Source: Adineta steineri
Taxonomy: Eukaryota; Rotifera; Eurotatoria; Adinetida; Adinetidae
Reading direction: 5' to 3'
Length of the DNA: 64,000 nt
NCBI GenBank assembly: GCA_905250115.1
Contig: CAJNOI010000075.1
Coordinates: forward strand, 356,218 to 420,217
Positions within the stretch are counted from its first letter, which is position 1, and each line of letters opens with the position of its first letter. Shown here piece by piece: positions 46,443 to 58,837 of the stretch. A model generated the notes under the pieces. That model was not told the origin of the DNA, did no database searches, and saw nothing but the letters and a program-made list of their open reading frames with translations. The translations under genes were made by a program, and so were the position numbers.

Positions 46443-46540
46443 AAGGGTAGGTGTAGATATGCGTGATGATGACTGTGGGTGTGCAGTTATGAGAGAAGAA
46501 AAGCCCTTCACACCCGCATCTGCGCCCACACTCACACTCT
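46443..46540. repeat. Telomere-like hairpin 18, right edge of duplicated block
   Basis: agggtaggtgtag and gactgtgggtgtg face cacacccgcatc and gcccacactcacactc. Homology to the other flank copy stops at 46432. Confidence 0.65.
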
Positions 46541-46804
46541 TCACCAAAAACAGAAGACTAAACAAATACTCATCCAATTCTGTATTATCTTTTCACGAAA
46601 ATCCACCAAACATATACATTAACGCCATCTTTTTGAACAAAACTAACAATTCGTTATTAAAACTACCACTAGCCAATTCTTTTAACAATAAGATAACTGT
46701 ACCATTCTCTAAAATCTCGAAATACTGTTATCAAAGCGTACAAAATTACTTTCGGTAGCACTACATAACATATTTTGAGAATCTTCGTCAAATTTGGCAA
46801 AAGT

Positions 46805-48672
46805 ATGTGTACATTTCTTACATTACCAGTAGAGCTCGTTTATCGAATTCTGGACTATGAAACCAATTTTACTTTGTTCTGCTCTATGCAAAATGTCTGT
46901 CAACGATTCAATCAAATCCTTGACAGTTATCCGCGATATCAAGTAAGAGCCTACAATCATGCCTGCCCCCACACCCTCTTAAACTATCTCATACACACAT
47001 TTACTTTTTTTTGACACAGACACTCACCAAACTTGATCTCTACAACAATAAAATCGGAGACCGAAAAGCACAACATCTTGCTAATTCATTAAGAAACGAC
47101 ACAGTAAACCTCATTCTGTCTTACTCTATCTCATACAAATATTTAGGCTTTTTCACATAGACACTCACCATACTCAATCTCGATTTTAATCAAATCGCAG
47201 AGCAGGGAGCACAACATCTTGTTGATTCATTAAGAAAAAACAAAGTAAACCTCATTCTCTCTTCAACTATATCATACAAACATTTGCATTTTTTCACATA
47301 GACACTCACGACACTTAATCTCCACTATAATCATATCGGAGACAAAGGTATACAACATTTTGCTGATTTATTAAGAACCAATACAGTAAATCTGATTCTT
47401 CCTTCAACTATCTCATACAAGCATTTACAATTTCCACACAGACACTCATCTCGCTTCACCTTGGTTATAATCAAATTGGAGAGAAGGGAGCAGAACATCT
47501 TGCCACTTCATTGAGAAAAAACACAGTGAATCTCATTCTCTCTTAAACGATCTCATACAAATATTCACACTTTTTCACATAGACACTCACCACACTTGAG
47601 CTCCCCAACAATCGAATCGGAAACAAGGGTACACAACATCTTGCTGATTCATTAAGAAAGAACAAAGTAAATCTCATTCTCTCTTCAACTATCTCAGACA
47701 TTCATTTACACTTTTTCACATAGACACTCACCACACTTAATTTCCACTTTAATCATATCGGAGAGAAAGGTGCAGAACATGTCGCTGATTTATTAAGAAA
47801 AAATACAGTAAATCTCACTTTCATTTCAACCATCTCATACAAGCATTTATAATTTTCCCACAGACACTCATCACACTTTACCTCGGTTATAATCAAATCG
47901 GAGAGAAGGGAGCACAACATCTTGCTACTTCATTGAGAAAAAATGCAGTAAATCTCATTCTCTCTTAAACGATCTCATACAAACATTTACATTTTTTTCA
48001 CACAGACACTCACTACACTTGAGCTCGATGGCAATCAAATCGGAGACAAAGGAGCAGAACACCTTGCTGGTTTATTGAAAAACAATACAGTAAATCTCAT
48101 TTTTTCCTCAACTATTTCATACAAATATTCACACTTTTTCACACAGACACTCATCACACTTGATCTAAACAACAATCAAATCGGAGAGAAGGGAGCACAA
48201 CATCTTGCTGATTCATTAAGCTACAATAAAGTAAATATCATTTTCCCTTCAACTATCTCATACAAATATTTACACTTTTTCACATAGATACTCAGCACAC
48301 TTCATCTCCGCCTAAATCAAATCGGAGAGAAGGCAGCACAACATTTTGCTGATTCATTAAGAAATAACACAGTAAATCTCATTGTCTCTGCAACCATTTC
48401 ATACATACACTTTCACTTTTTCACACAGGCACTCATCGCACTTGATCTTTACGATAATCAAATCGGAGAGAAGGGTGCACAACATCTTGTCGATTCATTA
48501 AGAAACAATACAGTAAATCTTATGTTCTCTTAAACTATCTCATGCACACATTTACATTTTTGTCACACAGGTACTCACCAAACTTGATCTCGGTGGCAAT
48601 CAAATCGGAAAGAAAGTTATAGATGATGTGAATGAACTTATTCAGAGGAATAAACAATTGGCAAAATTGTAA
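46805..48672 (+). CDS. F-box-like protein with twelve leucine-rich repeats, one per exon
   Basis: Exon 1 (46805-46942, 46 residues, LTLPVELVYRILDY) resembles an F-box start. It is followed by eleven exons of exactly 84 bp starting at 47020, 47161, 47302, 47442, 47583, 47724, 47864, 48006, 48147, 48288 and 48429, and a 102-bp terminal exon (48571-48672). All introns are phase 0, and the CDS is 387 residues. Each 84-bp exon encodes one 28-residue ribonuclease-inhibitor/NLRC3-type LRR (TLTTLDLxxNQIGEKGAQHL). Introns of 56-58 bp are also alike (ctcattctctcttcaact then cacacag), so exon plus intron multiplied as a 141-bp unit. As F-box-LRR it could present substrates to an SCF ubiquitin ligase; that is inference, since the F-box match is short. 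No frame damage seen. Confidence 0.82.
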
Positions 48673-48837
48673 ATGTTAGTGATGAACATACTATCGTGTT
48701 GAGATAGAAGAATGTGTTTATCGTCGTATTAGGATTTTATTGCATGGGTAACTTAAAAATGACAACAATGCTGTTTGATTGTTTTGAAACCATGTTTACT
48801 AAAGTGTACAACTTGTTCTACTTTTTTCATTATAAAA

Positions 48838-49145
48838 GGATCATAATATATTGGCTCTTTTTTAAGCTGTGTTCTGAACCGAAGTAAATGTGATAGTATA
48901 ATTTCAAAGTGTTATTTGTGATTCTGTCATGTACTTTTTTTTTCATTAGGCAATGTCACATCGATCGAACATTGTTACCATTTGTTGCGTATTAATGAAA
49001 CGAAATAAACTAACATAAAAGATGATTGTTAGTAAATGTTATGTAGAGTAGGATGAAAAGAAAAAAGTTATTCATTGTATGTTGTCATGTTAATTGCTCA
49101 GTTGATGCTGGTTTTACCTGATTTTGAATGACATAGTACTTTTGA
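48838..49145. repeat. 3' flank block of the LRR paralogues, copy 3 (short)
   Basis: First 300 bp of the block seen at 26430 and 45190; similarity ends at about 49145. The sequence from 49146 to 49673 has no gene that I can see. Confidence 0.8.
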
Positions 49146-49673
49146 CATAGTGGAAAAAATAATATGTCAGCCAGGCATAAGTGAATAACATTCATATTTG
49201 TGTTACTCTTTTTTTGTAGCAATCGAACGAGAAAGAAAATATGTGTCGAAATGTCGTCAAATATATAAATTGGATGCAAAAGGGAGAATTAAACGATATT
49301 CAGATAAGATATATACAATGGTCGTCATAACAATCACATAATAAGAAATCGTACGTATAAACAACAAAACAGAATTTCAATAATTCAATAATTATAAAGA
49401 TGATGTGTAAGGATGTAAAACTAATGTAATACTGATTTAGATTTTTAATTATGAGCAACTATAAATTATGGTACTTTTGCTTTTGGAATGAATGAAATCA
49501 TATCGTAATATTAATCACTTATGAAGATTATACTTTTTTGTTTGTTTCATTTTAGATGACACTAAACCTCGTCAATTTTAACAAAAAAATATAATAAAAG
49601 GCAACATTTAGAGGAATTTTATAAAAAAAATATTTGAACCAATCTTTGAAAAATTTGTTAAATAAGAAAAATT

Positions 49674-51367
49674 TTATGTTGTTAAATCACCGGTTGATGA
49701 TGAAAATGATGATGTGATATCAACTGTTTTCGATAAATAATTTCTAAGTGATTCAATAAGTGTTAATTGAGCACTGGCAAGAGAACTATTAATTAAATAT
49801 TGAGGAAGCCAACCCTAAAAAAATGTAAATCTTTTTTATTTAATAAAATTAATCATATATTTTCATACTTTTAAATCAACATTTAATAACCATGTAAATT
49901 TACAAGTTGTATCATCAATTTTCTCGACAATATATGCAGTTGGACCATTCTCACCTCTGATTTGTAATAAAGTAAAAAATTTGATACAAATTTCATAGAA
50001 CTTACCGAACACAACTAAATCAAAATAAATAAATAAATATAAATAAAAAAATTAAATAATTTCTTCTTACTTGTCTTTTGCAGGCATTGGTGGATAATTA
50101 CAAGCTTGCCCAGCTAATATAGCAATACCATCAATATATCGACGTATTGATAAATTTACAAAATCTCGTTTCGCTATTATTCCTTGCGCTTGTTCATTAA
50201 TTAATTGATAACTATAAAAAAAAGAATCTATAATTCTAATACATTCAATTTGATAGATAACTTACGATACATATAAATCATTATTAATAACTTCTAATAT
50301 CTATGAAAGAAGAAAATCGAATTTTGTATAATATATAAAAAAAACTGTATACACATACTCTACAATCATTCACAGTTGGATTCCATTTCGACATATCTTC
50401 TTGACGTTCAAATAATATTTCAACTAGATCCTCACGAGATCCTGTAATAGTACTCTGAAAAGAAAAACGATTTCTATTTTTATATATATGTATATTTTTG
50501 TATTTATTTCTTACAGTTAATCGAAATATTTTTCCCCATTTTGGAAAATTCTTCGCAGCAATAACATCAAGTCCATCACTACTTTTAGATTCCGGTATCC
50601 AACAATTATTATCTTGATATATACCCCAGATTCTTTCAATAATTTCATCTGCTTGTTTTCCATATTCATCATCATTATAATCTTCAATAACTGATGTTGG
50701 TGTTCCTAACATTGATTGTGATATAGTAGAATCCGAACGAATATTTCGTACTGGTTGTATATTAGTTTCCTCTGCATCACTACCTAAAATATAAATTTGT
50801 TATTTATTATTTTTGTTTAAAAAGAATTTTTTTTCAAATAATTTTATTTAAACTTCTTGCCCTGTGTTGACATTTGAAATCTGTTGATTCGGTTAAATCA
50901 CCAATGGTTTCTTTGTGTTATTCACAAACAAAAAAAAAAGAAAGTTATACATCTGTTTCAATGATATTTATAGTCAGCTGGTATATTCTTATTTTTTTTC
51001 CAGTTAAATTATACATAAAAACAGTATGGCGTCAGTCTATCTTTAGTATACCTTCCATAGATGGAACAGGCGAATAGAATGATTGTCCACGTTCATCAGA
51101 AATATTTATGGAATGATAATTAGAAGTCGGTGGAATTGGAGATGTTGATCGACTTGAATTTGAACCTAATAATGGACGCCGATCATTATGATTTACTAAT
51201 TGAAAAAAAAAATCATAGATTATGAATTGATTAATTAAGCAAGTCTTACATGCTTCTCGTAAACGACGCTCATGAGGAATAACACGATAGCTAAAAATAA
51301 TTTATTAATTATATTCAAAAACAAAACGAAACGACATACTCAAAAAACCAGATTTCAATCCATGCCA
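49674..51367 (-). CDS. STARD3: STARD3/MLN64-like cholesterol transfer protein, 5' part lost in gap
   Basis: Exons 51340-51367 (cut by the gap), 51250-51290, 51052-51195, 50515-50783, 50359-50454, 50266-50300, 50071-50211, 49869-49956 and 49674-49814 join in frame. The first piece, AWIEIWFFDYRVIPHERR, matches the end of the MENTAL membrane domain (AWLETWFLDFKV in vertebrates). Then comes a linker with FYSPVPS and GSDAEE, the counterpart of the FYSPPES phospho-FFAT motif by which STARD3 binds ER VAP proteins. The START lipid pocket follows (KWNPTV, DFVNL, GENGP, WLLNVDLKGWLP). In vertebrates this protein sits on late endosomes and moves sterol at ER contacts. The missing four-span MENTAL part should be in the N gap. 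Confidence 0.88.
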
Positions 51368-51467
51368 NNNNNNNNNNNNNNNNNNNNNNNNNNNNNNNNN
51401 NNNNNNNNNNNNNNNNNNNNNNNNNNNNNNNNNNNNNNNNNNNNNNNNNNNNNNNNNNNNNNNNNNN
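51368..51467. other. Assembly gap (100 N)
   Basis: Run of N of standard length, so true size is unknown. MENTAL-domain coding enters from the left and is not resumed on the right, where 51468-51600 reads as neither STARD3 nor obvious DUF3754. Confidence 0.95.
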
Positions 51468-51627
51468 CTTTGAAGGAATGAATATCAACTCAAATCCTTT
51501 TAGGGTTTTTATTAGGGCACTACATAGTACTAATGGATCGGAAAATAATTGAAATCCGAGACCAACACCTGAAAAGGTTCCCTCGTAAGTCAAAATAGAT
51601 GTTGATAATAATTCCATTCTCTTCTAG

Positions 51628-52048
51628 TTTACTTGTGTATATGTTTATCTTGTGGAAACAACAACAAAAGGGTGATTTAACAAAGAAGAATCTTGAAATT
51701 GCTATAGAAAATTGGATTCAATCAAAAACAAATACCGATGTTACATTTAACAGTGATCAATCCATTGAATTTCTTCGTAAAATAGGTAAAATATAGAACT
51801 TTTTCCTTTAGATAAAATAAATCTTTTCTTTAGGTATTCTTCTACCTCATGATTCAGCACGTCCAAATCATTTAGAAGTCTTACCATTTAAACAAGTGAT
51901 TAGTATTCTTCCAAAAACATCACGAACATTAAGTGAAAAAAATGAAGAATGGGATTTAGTTGAAGGTTATGATAAGAAATATTTTGAAGTTGATTGGAAA
52001 ACAATTCTTAATGAAGATAAACTTCTTAATAAAAATGGATGGCATTGA
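51628..52048 (+). CDS. C-terminal part of a TMEM143/DUF3754-like membrane protein
   Basis: Two exons, 51628-51785 and 51834-52048, joined in phase 1, end in TGA. A hydrophobic stretch (LLVYMFILW) leads into NWIQSKTNTDVTFNSDQSIE and FLRKIGIL, which resembles the conserved end of DUF3754 (a WL...DVDF...AL.KLE.LGL pattern). An acidic tail, EEWDLVEGYDKKYFEVDW, follows. The upstream exon must finish in phase 2 and is not visible right of the gap. TMEM143 is predicted mitochondrial; function unknown. Head-to-head with STARD3 across the gap. Confidence 0.55.
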
Positions 52049-53807
52049 AATTTATTCTAGTCAAATTTCACAAAAAAAAAATGAACTAGACTAGACTAGT
52101 CTGCAATTTTGTTTGTCCTTAACATTGCTTTTCTTTTTAATCTATTTACATATAACTAACTTGTGTGAGTGTATAGCAAAATCTGGTAAAACAGTTTCAT
52201 ATTTATTGTATTCATGAAAACGAGCATTCTCTTCGTTTCTAGAGTTTGTATTTTTAGTTAATAAAAATGGATTGCGTCTACCATAGTCATTCATGATTCA
52301 ATTATAGACAAACAACTAAAGAAAAGTACACTACCCATTTAACAGAGTATCAATTGTGAGTAAGTTCTATCGCTTGTTATAGCATATATTCTAAAAATGC
52401 TGATGACTAACCTTATAATCTTCTGTATAGGAATTAGTATATATTAGATAAAGTCAATACATCTTTATTTTTATATTATGCATACAAGACAGGCTAGGGC
52501 ATGCTGCATCTAATGGTGTATACACTTGTATCAGTAAATCGAATTTAAAGCGTAAAATTTGATATGAAGAAAAAGGAATGTTTTTCTTCGTATGTGATAT
52601 ACAGTATCACATGATCGGATATCTTTCAATAATTATTGCTATTAGTATGCATCAGTTCACAGGTGATAAATAAGTATGACTCAATTTTCCTGTATAGTCG
52701 ACATAAAAATTAAGGTGAAGTTGATATTTTCAACACACAGTTAATGTTTTCCGTTTTTTTGTTCTACATGACTGCATTCGAAATTTATTTATTGATCAAC
52801 ACTTCTATATTTTTGATGATAGTATACGAATGTTGCATCATGAATAAAGATTAAATCAACAAAATTATCAGTTGAGATAGTCAGTATATACTCAGTTATC
52901 ATCAATCGATTAATAGAAACGATGAGTATTATTATTACTTGAAGAAATAGTAATGATAATACATATTATATTCGATTAGAATGATAATTGTATAGATTTT
53001 CCTTTTTTGTGATATAAATATCAATGAAATTGGTAAAAAATAATCAACATCATTTATTTCTGAACTAATTTCTATAATTTATTCATTAATGTGTTGTTCA
53101 AGGTGAATATATCACTAGACATAACGAACCTATCATGTATTCTTAATATATATATTATATAAATTAGTATATTTTACACATAAGCACAATATGCTAATGA
53201 AATACAAGACAACATAGAAAAAATAATTCAATCGGCCTCTATTGCATATATTTTTCAATATTATTCCTCGAATATAAATAACATTTACTAAACTTAACGC
53301 ACAAAATTGATCTTTTACGAAAAACAATGAATAGATTTTTATCTCTGATTTTAAAGTAGTATTCGTTCATTGCAAGAAAAGACTAATAAACTAAATTATA
53401 ATTCTACCTTATTCATAGAAAATTAACAGCTGAGCTGAAAATACTATCGACCTTCGCACTTGATGAAATTATTCTTCATGAAAAGAATATTTTCGTTTTC
53501 AATCGACATCATATCATAACCACATGTCTTTTCATTATTTCATATGATTAAATTTCATTGAAATTGAATCGAGTTTCTTTTTCTTTGATTCTGTCAAAAA
53601 ATTTAGAATGATATTGATGCGTAATGTTTTGCTGTTATCATGATTCGTTGTTTTACCTACATACGTTGACAGCAAGGTTTTCTCTATATATTGGCGACGA
53701 AAAGTAACAAAAGACGCGTCGTTTTATAAAAAAGAAAAAAGAAAAAAAAAAGACAGCACGAGAAAAGAAAAAAAAACGTATCATATAAACGATTAATATT
53801 ATGCAGT
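52049..53807. other. Gene-free AT-rich stretch
   Basis: No ORF with protein-like composition and no repeats of note. Probably contains the promoter of the 53808 gene just left of it. Confidence 0.55.
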
Positions 53808-55628
53808 ATGTATTTATCCAGACTTGAACAATTACCCGATGAGATTCTACTTGATATTTGTACTTATTTAAGACCATTTGATGTTATTAATAGTTTTGGT
53901 CGATTAAATAATCGTTTAGAATTAACTATAAGTCAATATCGACGTGATGCTGATCTTCATCATTTAACATTAAATCAATTTCAACGATGGAGTAATCATT
54001 TATTATATTATACAGCAGACTCTATTGTAAATTTAGTTGTAAGTAATTGGAATTCTCCAGGACAAATCTATCTTTTTAATCAATTAATGAAAAATTATCA
54101 TTCTCTTAATCAATTATTACCAAATATAAAACAACTTCGATTAATTGATTTTACAAATAATGACATTGATATTCTTTCAAAACTTGATAAAATTGAGAAA
54201 ATATTTATTGATGCTGATGCATTAGTACCGTTATCATATTCAACACATATTCTATTGGATAAATATCTTTTTTGTTCATCATATTATTTTAAAGAAATAC
54301 GTTTATGGGGTGTTGAAGGTGGAATTCGATTACAACATGATATTAAAATTTCAGAAAATTTATATCTTGAACGATTAACAATAAGTGTTGCTTTATTAGA
54401 TGATCTTATATTAGTATTTCGACGTTCACCAAATCTTCGTAGTTTAAATGTTGAAATAACTCAACAACCTGTAAAAGACCTTCGACAAAATGCAACTGTA
54501 GATATGTTACCTAAACATTTAACATTTTTTCATTTTCAAACAACAAATCAAAGTGTTCTTTCATGTGAAGATTTAGATAAACTTGTTAGTAACATACCAA
54601 CAATTGAACTACTTTCATTAGATATGGATACAAATGATGTTGATTATACAGTTGGATATAATTGGAAAAATATGTTATCATGTTTATCGAATTTAAAACA
54701 TGTTTATTTTAAATTACGAATTTGGTTAAAAACAGATATGATGCCTATTAATATTGATTCAATAATAGAATCATTTCAACAAACAAATTTACCTATATGT
54801 TGTTATATTGATGCTAAAACATTACATATTGATACTGTACCATATAATATGATACAATTTGATACAAATATGAGTGTAACAACATCACCGAAAGCTAAAT
54901 TAGCTAAAACAACAAATACAAAATTATTTAATCAACGATCTCGACGTGTTCAAACACTTATTGTTGATGGACAACATGATTCAACATCAGTCAATGATTG
55001 GTTATCTGTAATTGATCGATTTCCTGGTATTGAAATACTTCAACTTAATTCAGTAAATATACGAGAAAATGATGATAATAATATGAAAATTAATGATAAA
55101 ACATTTCAATTACCACATCTTGGTTATTTACATTATATTCGTTCAACAAGTTGTAAAGTAAATGTACCTTTTTTTATGTTTCTTGCAAATAATACAATAG
55201 TTAGTCCACAATTAAAAGCTTTATCAATGATGTATGGTGATTTAATTTATTTATGTAAACGATTACCTGATTGTAGTCTTGTACGAGTCAAAGAACTTTG
55301 GTTATATGGAGGTGATGCTGATGGTCATGTTATTTTAAAAGATATTGATCTTTTACTTAAAACATTTCCTTGTTTATATCATTTTTTCTTTAATAATCAA
55401 TCAAGTCGATTTATTAATCGTCATCTTGAACCAATTATTGAATTAATTCTACGTTCATCACCTGAATTAATAAGTTTTCGAATCTCATGTAATAAAAGTT
55501 CGTTGAAATTCTCATCATTTACCGATGATGAAGCTTGTAAAATTTGGATTAAACAAATATGTGGTCTCATTAAACATGAACAAATTCATGTGACAATAAA
55601 TAAAAAATTGTTATCAATTTGGAAATGA
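53808..55628 (+). CDS. F-box protein, first of two paralogues
   Basis: Single-exon ORF of 606 residues. Residues about 4-45 (LEQLPDEILLDICTYLRPFD, then NSFGRLNNRL) are an F-box, which docks on Skp1 in SCF ubiquitin ligases. The rest has irregular leucine-rich spacing (about 25-30 residues per turn, LRSLNVEI, IEILQLNSVNI), suggesting a substrate-binding solenoid. It aligns end to end with the gene at 58838; both end in SIWK. Very AT-rich codons (TTA, ATT, AAT) like its neighbours. Large F-box families of this form are typical of bdelloids. Target unknown. Confidence 0.85.
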   Translation: MYLSRLEQLPDEILLDICTYLRPFDVINSFGRLNNRLELTISQYRRDADLHHLTLNQFQRWSNHLLYYTADSIVNLVVSNWNSPGQIYLFNQLMKNYHSLNQLLPNIKQLRLIDFTNNDIDILSKLDKIEKIFIDADALVPLSYSTHILLDKYLFCSSYYFKEIRLWGVEGGIRLQHDIKISENLYLERLTISVALLDDLILVFRRSPNLRSLNVEITQQPVKDLRQNATVDMLPKHLTFFHFQTTNQSVLSCEDLDKLVSNIPTIELLSLDMDTNDVDYTVGYNWKNMLSCLSNLKHVYFKLRIWLKTDMMPINIDSIIESFQQTNLPICCYIDAKTLHIDTVPYNMIQFDTNMSVTTSPKAKLAKTTNTKLFNQRSRRVQTLIVDGQHDSTSVNDWLSVIDRFPGIEILQLNSVNIRENDDNNMKINDKTFQLPHLGYLHYIRSTSCKVNVPFFMFLANNTIVSPQLKALSMMYGDLIYLCKRLPDCSLVRVKELWLYGGDADGHVILKDIDLLLKTFPCLYHFFFNNQSSRFINRHLEPIIELILRSSPELISFRISCNKSSLKFSSFTDDEACKIWIKQICGLIKHEQIHVTINKKLLSIWK

Positions 55629-55764
55629 ATATAAACATTTTATTTTTTTTGCATTATTTCTTATTAAATCATTTAATAAAAGACGGTTTCTCTGTCATAA
55701 AATAAAAAATTCTAGGAAAATTGTTTTTCTTTATTATAATAAACAAATTGTTCATAAAAATGAA

Positions 55765-57208
55765 TTATGATGTACATTGATCAATATTCGGATTGAAATG
55801 AAGAATTTTATTTGCGGAAAAATCAGCAATAAAAAGTTCGTAATTATCCGTCAGATGAAAACCATCCATACCTGTTGTTACCTGCCAACTATAAAGTAAT
55901 GTATAACCCCATGGATCATAAATTTTAATACCATATCCATTAATCGCTACCCAAAGACGACCACAACTATCGATTGTTGTTTGAAAGATTTTTTGAGTAC
56001 CATTTGGTGTTGTATTTGGTAATGTAGACAAAGACCATGTATTATTAGAATATGTTAACGTTGATACTGGTGTTAAAGTAGTTGTAGAATACCATGAACC
56101 AATATAGATAAATGAATCATTGACTGCGTATAATCCGCAAGGTCGATTTACAGAAATATACGATGGTGTTGATGATGTATAATTCGATAGTGAGAGAACA
56201 TTGAGGAAAAGTGTTTGATTTTTACCATTTGATGCAACTACCATTAATGAACTGTTGCGTATAAAAATTATTTCACGAATTATATTGCTTGATAATGAAA
56301 AATTAGCTACTACTGATAAATTTTTTGAAGATACAACGTAAATATTACAACTGCTTGGACAATCAGCTAAAAAAAAGAAAAGTTCATATGATTAATTTAA
56401 TCGTGTCTGACCTCGATAACAATGAACTTTTATTCTATGTCAAAATATAAGTATCAAACCAGGTGACTATAATTGTTTTTATGATAATCATGTTTTGATA
56501 CTCAATTGTGAAGTTTTTAAAATGATTTTAAAGAAAAGCATGATATTTCAAAAAAAATACTTTGAGGGATTCTTTTAAGTACTTCAAATTTTACATTATA
56601 CATGAAGATTTACAGATAAAGTTGAACTTACCAACATAATATAAACCATTGTGATAGTTAATACTCATAGTATCATTACCAAATGTTGCTGATCGAATGA
56701 TATTGAGTGTCGTTCGATTGAATTGGATAACTGCTCCTTTGTAAACGGCCGAAACAAGATAATCATTATCATCAATAAAAACAAAGTTAGGTTTACTAAT
56801 ATTCCCCGATGCTTGTTGAGAGGAATTCATTTTTCCGATTAACCAAGATATATTCGAACAACAAGGAGCAAGATTTTTCGGTGGTAATTCTTGTAGTAAA
56901 ATCAAAGTTGAATTTTGATTCGTTTCCATTGTATATGTCAATGGTAATGAAACAAACAATTGACATGAACCATTTTGATACATATTTAAAGCAAGTGCAG
57001 TAGATGATAAATTCATAGATATAACTGAACACATGCATTCATACCAAGAATTAAAAGTAGATAACCACATAGAACCTACATTCAATCGATTAAGACTAGT
57101 AAAGCGTGCCCCAGTTACACGCCCAACAGATAGGCTTTTTACCGATGCATAAATAAGAAGTTGTCCAATAATGAACATTCGAATGTGTTGTATTGAAACT
57201 ATATGCAT
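55765..57208 (-). CDS. Secreted Cys-containing / beta-propeller-like protein
   Basis: Exons 56632-57208 and 55765-56366 (phase 1) give 392 residues. The first about 24 residues form a signal peptide (FIIGQLLIYASVKSLS). Next is a segment with WYECMCSV and CQLF, reminiscent of the PAN-like module seen in other genes of this window. The C-terminal two thirds has blade-like repeats (NGLYYV, CGLYAVNDSFIYIGSW, CGRLWVAINGYGIKIYDPWG, DNYELFIADFSANKILHF) resembling NHL or SMP-30 propellers. Many N-glycosylation sites. Probably extracellular; ligand and enzyme activity unknown. It lies between the two F-box paralogues in opposite orientation, so it may have been inserted or inverted there. Confidence 0.72.
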
Positions 57209-58837
57209 TTTATTGGTAGTTTAAATGAAAATAATTATACCAAGGTATATATCAAAATGAAGGTAGAAGAATAAAAGACTGATATACTGAAGTGAAATAA
57301 TCATAACATACCGAGTATTTAACAGCCATTAGTAAAGAGTACATTTTTAGAAAAAAATATTTTTGAAAAACAAGCTCTCAGATACTTCAAGACATGCACT
57401 AGAGTTCAGTGGTGCATTCTATTTCAATAAAAGTACGCTATAAATTTCATCTTTTTTATCAGTATTAAAAGAATATTTTATTTATATTCATCGGCATCCT
57501 TTTCATAGAAAAACTATAGGTGATTCTTTGAATTCTAAATAACATTCTTTCAATCGATAAAATTGTATATATTTATAAGCATAACTAAATCTATCGTAGA
57601 CTGGGATTTTTGTACAAAAATAAATTATTTTAGTGAACCTTGTTTTACATTACATATATTTTGAAGAAGTTAATTCATTTTTCAAACAAGGTTTAACTGC
57701 ATTCTTCACAATGCACTTTTCAGATATTGCAACAATCTTCAATTCTGAAGTATCAACCGGTAGCAAAAAAAATTTCTATTATATAACATATTGAGATTTA
57801 TCTATCTCCGATAAAAGTTAACCAGTGTGATAATGAAAAAAACTTAGGACGTTATACTCGTTATTTGAACAAGAACTGAATCAATATTTACTAATATATA
57901 TATTAATAAATTTAGATGATTTGCTGTATATTTAGAAAAAAAATAGTCATGCCATTTGGTTTATCAGCAAAATGGTTTTTTAGATTTTATAAATGCATAT
58001 GTCATACGACTTATGAAAATTTTTACATTAATAACTAAACGAAGTATTCTATGAATTCAATTATCAACATATACGAAAAAGATCTTTTCAACATCGAAAG
58101 ATTAGACAAAATAAGTAATCATTTTTCTATATGAATAATATCATAATAATCTTTCTCCGAGTTCATATTTCTGTAAATAATATATGAGATAACAAATAGG
58201 ATTTCATAAAAACTGACATTTTCTTCATTCAAATATACTCGTAAACAGTAGTTATATGTTATTTTTTAAAATTTTCATACCACTCGCTTTTATAAAAAAT
58301 TAAAAGTTTATTTTTTTTGATTAAAAGTATGTCATCTTTTTTCGATTAAATAGCCTTGTAAAAAGACGCTAGACTATGAAATGATACTCAAGGTTACAAT
58401 CTTATTCAGATATCATATTCATGACAGTCTATTATAGAATGTATATATATATATACACAATGATGGTTATCATCAAGTTAAACCACCTTGTATCTGTCAC
58501 AATTTATCAGTATTCTTTGTCTAAGGGAAAACTCTGAATATAAAGATTATTTTTGTCAATTGATCTTGTCTTATTGTATATGATACATTTGTAATGTATA
58601 AATAAATAACAATAAGATGAGATTTCTACGTGTTTACTATTTATTTTTCATCAATCTAAACGAAATTTTTCAATGTCTTATGTAATAAAATGATATATAC
58701 ATATATATATATTTAGTATTTTCTCCTCGTTCTTTATGTTTACCTCTATATCGTACTTGTATATATTAGTGATATGAATAAAAAACAAGGTAATAGTACG
58801 TGTGGGACCAAGAAAACAACATATATATTATTAATCG
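57209..58837. other. Gene-free AT-rich stretch
   Basis: Only TA microsatellites (for example near 58443 and 58695) and simple AT-rich sequence; no exon recognised. Confidence 0.55.

Noticed and set aside
47020-48570. CRISPR-like regular repeat with 141-bp period
   Set aside because: The repeated unit is an 84-bp coding LRR exon plus its intron with GT and AG at the borders. It is an exon array in a eukaryotic gene.
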